DNA of 64,000 nucleotides from NCBI GenBank assembly GCA_019359435.1, contig JAHHHI010000061.1, positions 1-64,000 of the forward strand, read 5' to 3'. Position numbers and translations under genes: made by a program. Source of the DNA: Kaiparowitsia implicata GSE-PSE-MK54-09C. Its GTDB lineage: Bacteria; Cyanobacteriota; Cyanobacteriia; Elainellales; Elainellaceae. This document shows, one piece after another, positions 55,755 through 63,797 of this stretch. The notes beneath the pieces were generated by a model. It saw only the letters and a program-made list of their open reading frames with translations. It was not told the origin of the DNA and ran no database searches. How positions within the stretch are numbered: position 1 is the stretch's first letter; every line of letters begins with the position of its first letter.

Positions 55755-56816
55755 TCACCGCATCGGCAGCAGCCTCGGATAGTCGACGTAACCCTCAGGG
55801 CCCTCGCCGTAGAACGTGTCCTTGTTTGGCGTGTTTAGTGGCAGGCCCTGTATGAGTCGTTCGGCTAGGTCTGGGTTGGCGATATAGTCCCGACCGAATG
55901 CAAGGGCGTCAGCATGCCCGGCTTCGAGAAACCGCTCGCCATCTTCCTTGGACATGAGTTCATTGGCGATGACCGGACCGACGAACCGGCGCTTGATCTC
56001 ACCAAGCAGGCTGTCTTCGGCTTCAATCTCGCGGACGAAGATGAAGGCAATCTTCCGCTTGCCTAGTTCGTCGGCAACATAACCGAATATCTCTTTGGGA
56101 CTGCTGTCTCCCATCTCATGCTCCTCGCCCCGGGGTCGGAGATGCACGCCAACACGATCAGCTCCCCAAACGCTAATTACCGCATCGACGATTTCGAGGA
56201 GAAACCTGGCGCGGTTCTGAACTGAGCCGCCATAACGATCGGTACGCTTGTTGGTCTTGTCCTGGAGGAACTGGTCAATGAGATAGCCATTGGCGGCATG
56301 AAGCTCGACACCGTCAAAACCTGCGGCTTTTGCCCGCTCCGCACCGCGTCGAAAGTCCTCAACGATACTTGGTATTTCCGCTGTCTCCAAAGCCCGTGGA
56401 ACAGGATGCGGGCGTTTGGGCCGCAATTCGGAGACATGACCGGCTGCGGCGATTGCGCTTGGCGCTACGGGGAGCCTGCCATCGAGCAACTCGGGGTCCG
56501 AGATGCGGCCAACGTGCCAGAGCTGCAGGAACATGCGACCGCCGGCTTCGTGGACCTCCCGCGTGACGCGTTGCCACCCTTCGACTTGGGCATCGTTCCA
56601 AATACCGGGTGTCCCCCTATAGCCGACGCCTTGAGGGGACACAGAGGTCGCCTCGCTCAAGATCAATCCTGCACCGGCCCGTTGCCGATAGTACTCGGCC
56701 ATCATGGCATTGGGCACGCGCTCGACACCGGCGCGCTTGCGCGTGAGCGGGGCCATAATGATGCGGTTCGGCAGCTCAAGGGCACCAATCTGCAGCGGAT
56801 CGAACAAGCGGGACAT
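55755..56816 (-). CDS. nemA: Old Yellow Enzyme-family ene-reductase
   Basis: 353 residues from ATG 56816 with AGGAG upstream. A TIM-barrel FMN enzyme: LPNRIIMAPLTRKRA, LQLWHVGRISDP, GFDGVELHAANGYLIDQFLQDKTNKRTDRYGG (substrate-binding His-x-x-Asn is HAAN), and a C-terminal FGRDYIANPDLAERL. Its relatives NemA and OYE reduce activated alkenes, nitrate esters and N-ethylmaleimide with NAD(P)H. Loop segment LRPRGEEHEMGDSSP is normal for the group. A LysR gene is divergent and probably controls it in response to electrophiles. Confidence 0.9.
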   Translation of the reverse strand: MSRLFDPLQIGALELPNRIIMAPLTRKRAGVERVPNAMMAEYYRQRAGAGLILSEATSVSPQGVGYRGTPGIWNDAQVEGWQRVTREVHEAGGRMFLQLWHVGRISDPELLDGRLPVAPSAIAAAGHVSELRPKRPHPVPRALETAEIPSIVEDFRRGAERAKAAGFDGVELHAANGYLIDQFLQDKTNKRTDRYGGSVQNRARFLLEIVDAVISVWGADRVGVHLRPRGEEHEMGDSSPKEIFGYVADELGKRKIAFIFVREIEAEDSLLGEIKRRFVGPVIANELMSKEDGERFLEAGHADALAFGRDYIANPDLAERLIQGLPLNTPNKDTFYGEGPEGYVDYPRLLPMR

Positions 56817-56862
56817 GTGTATCTCCTGGGACAGCACAGATATGGCCCCGCACCGGCCAGTG

Positions 56863-56884
56863 GACAATTGCAGTTTTAGTTGTC
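56863..56884. promoter_or_regulatory. Inverted repeat in the OYE/LysR intergenic region
   Basis: GACAA (56863-56867) and TTGTC (56880-56884) face each other across 12 bases, with another TTGTCAATTG at about 56901-56910. LysR proteins bind interrupted dyads in such divergent regions. The motif is short and the assignment is tentative. Confidence 0.3.
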
Positions 56885-56924
56885 AGATCGTACACTTCAG
56901 GTTGTCAATTGGAGCTTGAGTTCA

Positions 56925-57833
56925 ATGGCATTCACCAACGCCTTCGCCGGCGTCGAGATCTTTATCACCGTGGTGAAAGCCGGATCATTCAGCGCGGCTG
57001 CGGCTCGGTTGGGCATCACTAAGTCTGCAGTTGCCAAGTCGGTGGGACAACTGGAAGGTCGGCTTGGCGTCAGGCTGCTGCATCGGACAACACGTAGGCT
57101 GTCATTGACGCCTGAGGGCATGGCGTACCTCGATCAAGCCGAGGCCGCACTTGATCAACTCCGGCTGGCAGAAGACTTCGCCCGGTCGAAGGCCAGCACG
57201 GTCCGGGGGATTCTGCGCGTGGACATGCCGGCGGCTTTCGGCCGGCGGATCGCCATGCCGATCCTCTTGGACATCCTCAGGGCACACCCCGACCTCCGCT
57301 TGGCCGCAAGCTTCTCGGATCGGATCATCGACCCGGTCGAGGAAGGAGTGGATCTCTGTCTTCGGTTCGGTGAACTGCCGGGCCGAACTGACATCGCTGC
57401 CCGACCGCTCGGGTCACAACGGCTCGTTCTCTGTGCGGCGCCGCGCTATCTCCAGGAAGCCGGGGAACCAATGAACCTAAGCGATTTGCAAAATCATGCG
57501 TGCATTCTGGGGAGCAGACCGGGCAGACCTGCCGCCTGGCGATTCCTGGATGACGAAGGGCGCCTTAAGTCCATTGATCCAGCCGCAACACACCTGGTGA
57601 GCGATGGGGAGGTGGTCATCGACATGGCACTTGCCGGTTTCGGCTTATGCCAAATGCCGCAGTCTCTCGTACAACGCTACATCGATCGAAAGGACTTGGT
57701 CGTGGTTCTGCCAGACCGGTGCCAAGTGCGATCGTCTTTCAACGCTGTTTGGCCTGCGGCCCGTACGATGCTCCCGAGGGTGCGCATCGTTGTGGATGAA
57801 TTCGTTCGACGGGCCGATGCTCAAGCGCTCTAG
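56925..57833 (+). CDS. LysR-family transcriptional regulator
   Basis: 302 residues from ATG 56925. N-terminal helix-turn-helix FITVVKAGSFSAAAARLGITKSAVAKSVGQLEGRLGVRLLHRTTRRLSLT and a substrate domain with RGILRVDMPAAFGRRIAMPILLDILRAHPDLRL, as in the large CrgA/AaeR-type subgroup. It is divergent from the Old Yellow Enzyme gene (108 bases between starts), and relatives in this arrangement sense quinones or electrophiles. Autoregulation and control of the reductase are inferred from position. Confidence 0.9.
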   Translation: MAFTNAFAGVEIFITVVKAGSFSAAAARLGITKSAVAKSVGQLEGRLGVRLLHRTTRRLSLTPEGMAYLDQAEAALDQLRLAEDFARSKASTVRGILRVDMPAAFGRRIAMPILLDILRAHPDLRLAASFSDRIIDPVEEGVDLCLRFGELPGRTDIAARPLGSQRLVLCAAPRYLQEAGEPMNLSDLQNHACILGSRPGRPAAWRFLDDEGRLKSIDPAATHLVSDGEVVIDMALAGFGLCQMPQSLVQRYIDRKDLVVVLPDRCQVRSSFNAVWPAARTMLPRVRIVVDEFVRRADAQAL

Positions 57834-58158
57834 AGGCAACCACACACGGCCTGTTGATGTTCGCTTCTAGGTCAGGGCGCACCAAGGCTGAACGACCGAA
57901 TTGGGGTCGACAGCGGCCCTTTTGACCCCAAGACGATTGCCGGTCAGGCAGGTAGCTGCGGCTTGGATAGAACAGCCATGCCGCTGCGCCGGTATAGCGT
58001 TCCATGACATCCATCCGTAACCGATATTCCCCGCCGATCAAAGTGGGCGGGCGTCACTGACGGGGACACTTGTCGAGCGTCGCGGCCAATTTTATCAAAG
58101 CAGGTATGTGGAAATTTAGGCGGGCCCCTTATTGGTAGTGAGAACGCGACTGGAGAAA
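57834..58158. other. Gene-free stretch
   Basis: About 325 bases between the LysR stop and the next small secreted protein. A minus-strand frame over 57739-58041 overlaps the LysR gene and is discarded. No hairpin terminator is obvious. Confidence 0.45.
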
Positions 58159-58533
58159 ATGCATATGACCCGCCTGCCTCTTACGCTGCTTGCCATTGGC
58201 CTTTTGGTGGTGCCTGCCTATTGCCAGGAAGAGCCAATCATCGACGAATGCGCGCCCACCACCTTGTTTCAGGCTTTTGGCTTAGAAGACATCGAGGGTT
58301 GCACAACCGCGGACGTCTCCGGCGATCCCGCCGAAGGCGACGTCGATAGCCTTGAAATTAATAGGGTTTCTGAATCGGCAAAACTGCCTGGGAATAATCG
58401 TGAGGCAGCGTTGGCACATGCGAATGATCGCAGCAATGGTGCGGTTAATGCCGCTCACGGTCCGAGCGACGGAGAGACGCGAGGCAATTCCGGCAACAGC
58501 AATGCCGGCGGAAACGGAGGCGGTCGTCCTTAG
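58159..58533 (+). CDS. Small secreted protein with Asn/Gly-rich tail
   Basis: 124 residues from ATG 58159 (GGAG four bases upstream; ATG 58165 possible). Signal peptide MTRLPLTLLAIGLLVVPAYC-QE, then an acidic segment with two cysteines (IDECAPTT, IEGCTTADV) and a hydrophilic tail ending GNSGNSNAGGNGGGRP. No domain is recognised. The plan of signal peptide, Cys pair and low-complexity tail is shared with the protein at 2784. The leader of the VUT gene follows directly. Confidence 0.65.
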   Translation: MHMTRLPLTLLAIGLLVVPAYCQEEPIIDECAPTTLFQAFGLEDIEGCTTADVSGDPAEGDVDSLEINRVSESAKLPGNNREAALAHANDRSNGAVNAAHGPSDGETRGNSGNSNAGGNGGGRP

Positions 58534-58540
58534 GCCCCAT

Positions 58541-58642
58541 CTGAGCAGACGGGAATGAGATTGCGGACCCTTGCGCGGGACCACCAATTCCCCCAATGAG
58601 AGTCCTGCTCAGGTCTGTGTTGCCTGAAAGCAGGAGAAAACC
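58541..58642 (+). ncRNA. Candidate translational riboswitch before the VUT-queF operon
   Basis: The 5' leader can form two exclusive structures. In one, CTGAGCAG (58541-58548) pairs with CTGCTCAG (58605-58612), closing a folded domain with GGGAAT/ATTCCC (58551-58556/58587-58592) and CCC/GGG (58568-58570/58577-58579) inside. In the other, TCCTGCTCAGG (58603-58613) pairs with CCTGA-AA-GCAGGA (58623-58635), burying the ribosome binding site AGGAG (58632-58636) of the VUT gene. This is how translation-type riboswitches work. Genes for preQ1 transport and synthesis follow. It does not match the consensus I know for preQ1-I. No ligand test or covariation is available. Confidence 0.45.
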
Positions 58643-59221
58643 ATGTCAAATACGCCTGGCCTTCTTTGGAAGGTCGAGGGCATAGCTCTCATTATCGCAT
58701 TCACCCTTACCGTGCCTTTGGCCAACTGGATGATTGGGAATGTCGGAACAGTGTGCGTTCCGGGAGGTCCTTGTCTTGTTCCCGTGGCGCCCGGCCTCAT
58801 GGCTCCCAGCGGTGTGCTGGTGGCCGGTCTCGCATTTGTTCTTAGGGACTTCGTTCAACAGCGCCTGGGCGCCATTTGGGCCTTTGGCGCCATCCTCGCC
58901 GGCGCCATCATTTCGGCGGCAGTGGTGCCACCGGCTCTCGTGGTCGCCTCAACCGTCGCCTTTTTGCTATCGGAACTTGCGGACATGGCGGTATTCACGC
59001 CGCTCCAGCGTCGCGGGCTACTTATGGCGGTGTTCGCATCAAGCGTCATTGGGCTCTTTGTAGACACCCTGATCTTCTTGCAACTGGCTTTTGGAAACGT
59101 AGACCTGCTGTGGGGACAGGTCGTAGGCAAGGGCTGGATGGTGCTCCTGGCGTTGCCACTTGTTCATGTGCTGCGGGCGCGCCGCAATGGGCCAACCGGC
59201 CTGCTGGAGGCGAAGGTATGA
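58643..59221 (+). CDS. VUT-family (queuosine precursor) transporter
   Basis: 192 residues, six membrane helices. The VUT/YhhQ-like pattern is visible: LANWMIGN near the start, [48 protein letters not shown] and [16 protein letters not shown]. YhhQ imports queuosine precursors in E. coli. The ATGA overlap with queF makes a role with preQ0 or preQ1 very likely. Its ribosome binding site lies in the sequestering hairpin of the leader. Confidence 0.85.
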   Translation: MSNTPGLLWKVEGIALIIAFTLTVPLANWMIGNVGTVCVPGGPCLVPVAPGLMAPSGVLVAGLAFVLRDFVQQRLGAIWAFGAILAGAIISAAVVPPALVVASTVAFLLSELADMAVFTPLQRRGLLMAVFASSVIGLFVDTLIFLQLAFGNVDLLWGQVVGKGWMVLLALPLVHVLRARRNGPTGLLEAKV

Positions 59222-59679
59222 GCGATCAACATTTGCATTTGAGCCAGCTTGGCCACGACATCCGGGCACCCGCGGACCCACAAGCCGCAGTTTTGGAAAG
59301 GGTGCCCAATCCGCATGAAGATACAGACTATTTAACCCGGTTCACCGCGCCCGAATTCACATCCATTTGCCCGGTCACCGGCCAGCCCGATTTCGCGCAC
59401 CTGGTCATGGACTATGTCCCCGCCAAATGGCTGGTGGAATCTAAGTCTCTCAAGCTCTATTTGACCTCCTTCAGAAATCATGGCGCCTTCCATGAAGACT
59501 GCACGGTTGGAATAGGCCGAAGGTTGGTTGAATTGCTCGAGCCCCGCTGGCTGAGGATCGCTGGCTACTGGTATCCACGCGGTGGCATCCCAATCGACGT
59601 ATTCTGGCAGTCCGGACAACCTTTGGAGAACGTCTGGCTTCCCGAAACCGGCGTTCCTAGCTATCGCGGACGCGGCTAG
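59218..59679 (+). CDS. queF: NADPH-dependent 7-cyano-7-deazaguanine reductase
   Basis: 153 residues, the single-domain (type I) QueF. Catalytic Cys51 and Asp58 in [13 protein letters not shown], the QueF motif [22 protein letters not shown] with Glu74, and [10 protein letters not shown] near the end. It reduces preQ0 to preQ1 in queuosine tRNA modification. Its ATG overlaps the transporter stop by four bases, so import and reduction are expressed together. Other queuosine genes (queC, queD, queE, tgt) are not in the window. Confidence 0.95.
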   Translation: MSDQHLHLSQLGHDIRAPADPQAAVLERVPNPHEDTDYLTRFTAPEFTSICPVTGQPDFAHLVMDYVPAKWLVESKSLKLYLTSFRNHGAFHEDCTVGIGRRLVELLEPRWLRIAGYWYPRGGIPIDVFWQSGQPLENVWLPETGVPSYRGRG

Positions 59680-59699
59680 ACAAAGCGACAGGGGCAAAA

Positions 59700-59724
59700 G
59701 GAGACGGGGCGCGGTCCCGTCTCC
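59700..59724 (-). terminator. Terminator between queF and the secreted-protein gene
   Basis: GGAGACGGG (59700-59708), loop GCGCGGT, CCCGTCTCC (59716-59724). On the minus strand it is followed by TTTTGCC and ends transcription of the gene at 59735; it may also stop plus-strand transcription from queF. Confidence 0.8.
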
Positions 59725-59734
59725 TCAATATTGG

Positions 59735-60016
59735 CTAGTAAACGGCTGCTTCACCGTCATCAATCGGTCCCACTGGCTCTTCGATCGGGTCGGAGAGTGG
59801 GGGGCCGCCGGCATTGCCAACCAGCCGGTCATTGCCCTGGTTTCCATCAAAGCCGGAAATTCCGCTATCGTTCGTGTGACTTTGTCCCGGCCCCGCCATG
59901 TCAATGGTGTCAACCGGGGACGGGACATCCCCGCTTTCTATAGCTACCGCGGGCGTTGCAAGGGCTCCCAGCATAGCTAGAGGCAAAAGGCAGGCGAGGA
60001 AGGTCCGTTTGGTCAC
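59735..60016 (-). CDS. Small secreted protein
   Basis: 93 residues from GTG 60016, with GGAGACCAAC upstream. Signal peptide KRTFLACLLPLAMLGALATPAVA, then a short acidic chain (SPVDTIDMAGPGQSHTND, GFDGNQGNDRLVGNAGG, ending DDGEAAVY). The GNDRLVGNAGG stretch faintly recalls RTX calcium repeats but is a single copy. It is one of three short exported low-complexity proteins in the window. Function unknown. Confidence 0.65.
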   Translation of the reverse strand: MTKRTFLACLLPLAMLGALATPAVAIESGDVPSPVDTIDMAGPGQSHTNDSGISGFDGNQGNDRLVGNAGGPPLSDPIEEPVGPIDDGEAAVY

Positions 60017-60215
60017 GTTGGTCTCCACAACACGGCAGGATGGAACTAGGCCGCTTCCGGTCATTGTCTCCACCAGACCTTGCGGGACGTTTCTTTGGTT
60101 CCGTCGCCTTTGTGCAAAAGTGTACATGCTACAACCAGTGCCTGTCGGTCACACAGCTGTGCCCCCTTGTCTCGAGCTGTCCATGCTCCTACACATGTAA
60201 CAGCAGGCTTGCCTG

Positions 60216-60364
60216 CGAGAGTTCTCAGGGCGGGGTGAAACTCCCCACCGGCGGTAATTGTGCTTTCGAGCACATCAGCCCGCGAGCGCCCATCCGTTCG
60301 GATGGGGTCAGCAGATCCGGTGTGATTCCGGGGCCGACGGTATAGTCCGGATGGAAGAGAACCG
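60216..60364 (+). ncRNA. FMN riboswitch (RFN element)
   Basis: All conserved blocks are present in order: TTCTCAGGGCGGGGTGAAA at 60222, CCCCACCGGCGGTAAT, AGCCCGCGAGCG, GGTCAGCAGATCCGGTG, TTCCGGGGCCGACGGT, and TAGTCCGGATGGAAGAGAA at the end. It lies about 80 bases before the ribD start and senses FMN to shut off the riboflavin operon. Confidence 0.97.
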
Positions 60365-60444
60365 ATGATCGTGCACGCGCGCATTCCGGCCACCGGACTG
60401 CGGGTGTTCGTTGTCATTTGCCCTGGGATTCGTCAGTTGCGACG

Positions 60445-61521
60445 ATGGAACAGGGCATGGACGAAACCGATACCAAAGACATAGTCGGGCCTGCACCGAG
60501 GCGCATTGCGCAGGCATTTGCACGTGCTTTGGAGCTTGCGCGCGTCCACGAGGGCGCCACCGCACCAAATCCGCCGGTGGGCTGCGTACTCCTCGACGCC
60601 GCCGGCACCGAGCTGGCCGCGGGGGCACATCGCCGGGCCGGCACAGCCCATGCGGAGGCCATGGCAATCGCGACGGCGCGGCAAGCCGGCCTGGTCGAAC
60701 ACATCCATACCGCGATCGTGACGCTGGAGCCCTGCAACCACCATGGGCGCACCCCGCCCTGTGCTGAGGCGCTTCTGGCCACGCCGGCCAGGCAGATCTG
60801 GATCGCCTGCCGCGACCCCAACCCGAAGGTCGGCGGCGGCGGTATGGAAAGGCTCATGGCCGCAGGGCGGCGCGTCAGCATGCTGGCCGACCTGCCCCAC
60901 CCTGATGCACTGAACCTCGCCGAGGATGCGGAAAGGCTGATTGCCCCATTCCGCAAGCACACCCTCACTGGTCTGCCCTTTGTCACTGTCAAACAGGCAG
61001 TGTCGGAAACGGGCAGCATGATCCCGCCGCCGGGCCGAAAGACCTTTACCGCGCATGCCTCGCTGGTGCTTGCCCATTCGCTGCGCCGCCGGGCCGACGC
61101 CATCCTCACCGGATCGGGCACGGTGCTGGCAGACGACCCGCATTTCACCATTCGTTTCGTTGCGGATCATCCGGACAAGCAGCGCCAGCTTGTGATCCTG
61201 GATCGGCGGCGACAGGTGTCACCCGATTATATGGCTGCGGCACGCCAACGCGGCTTTGTTGCTCACTTGCAGGATGACTTGCCTGCCGCACTGGCGATGA
61301 TCGGGGCTGCGGGCGGCATGGAAGTGCTTATCGAGGCCGGGCCCGCCCTGACCGAAAGCGTGCTGGAATCAGGGCTTTGGGACGAGCATGTCCTGATTGA
61401 ACAGGCTGGCGGCCCCGGCGGCATCGACCGCGTGACCATTCGCCGTCCCCAGACCGCCGACCTTCACCCACACACAGGATACCCATGTTTTCCGGCATCA
61501 TTGAACGACTGGCGCGCGTGA
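60445..61521 (+). CDS. ribD: Bifunctional riboflavin deaminase/reductase
   Basis: 358 residues from ATG 60445; TTG 60418 and ATG 60457 are alternatives. The N-terminal deaminase has the zinc motifs His69-Ala-Glu71 and Pro-Cys97...Pro-Cys106 (LEPCNHHGRTPPCAEAL). The C-terminal reductase has PFVTVKQAVSETG, RRRADAILTGSGTVLADDP and MEVLIEAGPALTESVL. It carries out the second and third steps of riboflavin synthesis. The end overlaps ribE by 37 bases. Confidence 0.95.
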   Translation: MEQGMDETDTKDIVGPAPRRIAQAFARALELARVHEGATAPNPPVGCVLLDAAGTELAAGAHRRAGTAHAEAMAIATARQAGLVEHIHTAIVTLEPCNHHGRTPPCAEALLATPARQIWIACRDPNPKVGGGGMERLMAAGRRVSMLADLPHPDALNLAEDAERLIAPFRKHTLTGLPFVTVKQAVSETGSMIPPPGRKTFTAHASLVLAHSLRRRADAILTGSGTVLADDPHFTIRFVADHPDKQRQLVILDRRRQVSPDYMAAARQRGFVAHLQDDLPAALAMIGAAGGMEVLIEAGPALTESVLESGLWDEHVLIEQAGGPGGIDRVTIRRPQTADLHPHTGYPCFPASLNDWRA

Positions 61522-62093
61522 CGCTAACGATGCCCAAGGGCGGATCGCTCGAGATTGAAGTCGAAAGCGGCTTTCCCGACCTTTCGCTTGGCGAGAGCAT
61601 TGCTGTTAACGGCGTCTGCTTGACGGTGACCCGGTTTGACGAAACCGGGCGGGCAGCGTTCTTCATGAGTCCGGAAACCATTGCCCGCACCAATCTGGGA
61701 CTGCTGGGCGTGGACGATTGTGTCAACCTCGAGCGCGCGGTCACCCTCGATACGCGGCTTTCTGGCCATCTGGTGCAGGGACCTGTCGACGGACTTGCCC
61801 GGCTGGTTGAGCGGGTTGAGGCCGAAGGCGCCTGGCGGCACAGCTTTCTGCTGCCCGCAGAGCTGGGCCGCTACTGCGTTGAGAAGGGCTCCATCGCCCT
61901 TAACGGTATTAGCCTGACGATCAACGGCGTGGATCAGGGCGATGATGGCGTGACGGTACTGGTGACCATCATCCCCCACTCCTGGAACCACACCAATCTG
62001 CACGCCCTCGCCATCGGTGACGACCTCAATGTCGAAGTCGATGTCATGGCCAAATATGTGGAGCGCCTATGTCTGCCCTATCTCAAGCCCTGA
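61485..62093 (+). CDS. ribE: Riboflavin synthase, alpha chain
   Basis: 202 residues starting MFSGIIERLARV, the universal N-terminus. Two lumazine-binding repeats each contain the pattern SIAVNGVCLTVT or SIALNGISLTIN and a following G.....N.E...... stretch. It converts two 6,7-dimethyl-8-ribityllumazines to riboflavin. It overlaps ribD by 37 and ribBA by 25 bases, so the operon is tightly coupled. Confidence 0.95.
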   Translation: MFSGIIERLARVTLTMPKGGSLEIEVESGFPDLSLGESIAVNGVCLTVTRFDETGRAAFFMSPETIARTNLGLLGVDDCVNLERAVTLDTRLSGHLVQGPVDGLARLVERVEAEGAWRHSFLLPAELGRYCVEKGSIALNGISLTINGVDQGDDGVTVLVTIIPHSWNHTNLHALAIGDDLNVEVDVMAKYVERLCLPYLKP

Positions 62094-63286
62094 CCCAACT
62101 CCGCAATGGCGGCATGGTGGTTCTCGTCGATGACGAGGATCGCGAAAATGAAGGCGACCTCGTGCTGGCCGCTGAATTCGCCACGCCCGAGGCCATCAAC
62201 TTCATGGCCCGCTATGGTCGCGGCCTCATCTGCCTGGCACTCACCGGCGAGCAGGTGGATCGGCTCGGCCTGCCTCCCATGGTGGCCAACAACCGGGCGC
62301 GCCGCTCGACGGCGTTTACTGTTTCCATTGAAGCGCGCGAGGGCATCACCACCGGCATATCGGCGCACGACCGGGCCACGACCATCCAGATCGCGGCCAA
62401 CCCGGGAGTGGCAACGGCCGATATCTGCTCGCCAGGGCATGTATTTCCGCTGCGGGCCGCCGAGGGTGGCGTGCTGGTGCGTGACGGTCATACCGAGGGC
62501 GCCGTGGATCTGATGCGTCTGGCCGGTCTGGGCCCGGCCGGCGTCATCTGCGAAGTCATGCGCGAGGACGGGCAAATGGCCCGGCGTCCAGATCTCGAAA
62601 CGTTCGCCAGCGAGCATGGCCTGCCGATCCTGACCATAAGGGACATTGTCGCCCATCGTGTGGCGAACGAGACGCTGGTGGACGAAGTGGCGCGATCAGA
62701 GTTGCCAACCCAATACTCTCCCGTACCGCTGGAGGTTCGGGCCTTCCGGAGCCGTCTGGATGGAACAGAACATCTAGCGTTGATCCGCAGTCCGCTTACT
62801 GGCACACCGCTGGTCCGTCTGCATTCAGAATGCTTAACCGGCGACGCGCTGGGATCGCTGCGTTGCGATTGCGGCCCGCAATTGCAGGAGGCGCTCCGAC
62901 AAATCGCCACCGGCGATGGCGGTGCACTGATTTATCTGCGCGGCCAGGAAGGGCGGGGCATTGGTCTCGCCAATAAGATCCGCGCCTATGCCCTGCAGGA
63001 CCAGGGCCATGACACGGTGGAGGCCAATACCGCTTTGGGGTTTGCGCCGGACGCCCGCGACTATGGCATTGCCGGGCAGATCCTGCGGGCGCTGGGCATC
63101 AGCCGCCTGCGGCTCTTGTCAAACAATCCAGGCAAGGCTGAGGCCCTTGAGCACCAGGGCATTGCCGTCATCGACCGTGTGCCGCTCGAAATTCCTGCCA
63201 ATCCTCACAACTGGCGCTATCTCGCAACCAAGCGGGACAAATTCGGCCATACATTCACCCACCAGGAACTAAACCAAAATGCCTGA
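62069..63286 (+). CDS. ribBA: Bifunctional DHBP synthase / GTP cyclohydrolase II
   Basis: 405 residues. N-terminal 3,4-dihydroxy-2-butanone-4-phosphate synthase with VDDEDRENEGD (20-30) and HTEGAVDLMRLAG. The C-terminal GTP cyclohydrolase II is complete: zinc cysteines 255, 266 and 268 in HSECLTGDALGSLRCDCG, and YLRGQEGRGIGL. Some alphaproteobacterial RibBA proteins have a decayed cyclohydrolase half, but this one keeps the metal site. It supplies both precursors to the pathway. Confidence 0.95.
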   Translation: MSALSQALTQLRNGGMVVLVDDEDRENEGDLVLAAEFATPEAINFMARYGRGLICLALTGEQVDRLGLPPMVANNRARRSTAFTVSIEAREGITTGISAHDRATTIQIAANPGVATADICSPGHVFPLRAAEGGVLVRDGHTEGAVDLMRLAGLGPAGVICEVMREDGQMARRPDLETFASEHGLPILTIRDIVAHRVANETLVDEVARSELPTQYSPVPLEVRAFRSRLDGTEHLALIRSPLTGTPLVRLHSECLTGDALGSLRCDCGPQLQEALRQIATGDGGALIYLRGQEGRGIGLANKIRAYALQDQGHDTVEANTALGFAPDARDYGIAGQILRALGISRLRLLSNNPGKAEALEHQGIAVIDRVPLEIPANPHNWRYLATKRDKFGHTFTHQELNQNA

Positions 63287-63731
63287 AACCCCGCCCCGCC
63301 TAGCCATCGTCGTCAGCCAGTTCAACCCGGATGTTACCCATGGCCTGCGCGACGGTGCCTTGGCCTATCTCGCCGAAAATGGCGTGATGCTTTCCTCTCG
63401 TGATGTCTTCTCCGCTCCCGGCGCATTCGAAACGCCCCTCATCGCCAAGCGCTTGGCCGAAAGCGGCTATGAAGGCGTGATCTGCCTGGGCTGTGTCATC
63501 AAGGGCGATACGGCCCACTTCGAGTATATCAGTGAGGCGACGGCGCATGGGCTGATGCAGGTCGGGCTCGAGACCGGCAAGCCGGTGACCTTCGGCATCC
63601 TCACCGTCTATACGGATGGGCAAGCCGTCGCCCGAAGCCGAAACGATGAGCACAACAAAGGCCGCGAAGCGGCCGCCGCGTGCCTAGAGGCGCTAAAGAC
63701 ACTTGCAAACTGCGTGCAAGAGCTGCGCTGA
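63279..63731 (+). CDS. ribH: 6,7-dimethyl-8-ribityllumazine synthase
   Basis: 150 residues; IVVSQFNPDVT at the N-terminus, APGAFETPL and GCVIKGDTAHFEYISEATAHGL with the catalytic His90, then TFGILTVYTDGQA. It makes the substrate of RibE and typically assembles into pentamers or capsids. It overlaps ribBA by eight bases and ends the operon. Confidence 0.95.
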   Translation: MPETPPRLAIVVSQFNPDVTHGLRDGALAYLAENGVMLSSRDVFSAPGAFETPLIAKRLAESGYEGVICLGCVIKGDTAHFEYISEATAHGLMQVGLETGKPVTFGILTVYTDGQAVARSRNDEHNKGREAAAACLEALKTLANCVQELR

Positions 63732-63797
63732 CCTTCCGAGCACGGCGGGGAACAACAATTCGCGGTAAAATGTACGCAACTCGAAGAGAATATCACC

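Noticed and set aside
58534-58642. Classical preQ1-I riboswitch
   Set aside because: The leader lacks the compact hairpin with A-rich tail that defines preQ1-I; listed instead as an unclassified candidate.
59735-60016. RTX-type calcium repeat in the secreted protein
   Set aside because: Only one loose copy of the nonapeptide pattern, and no secretion genes.
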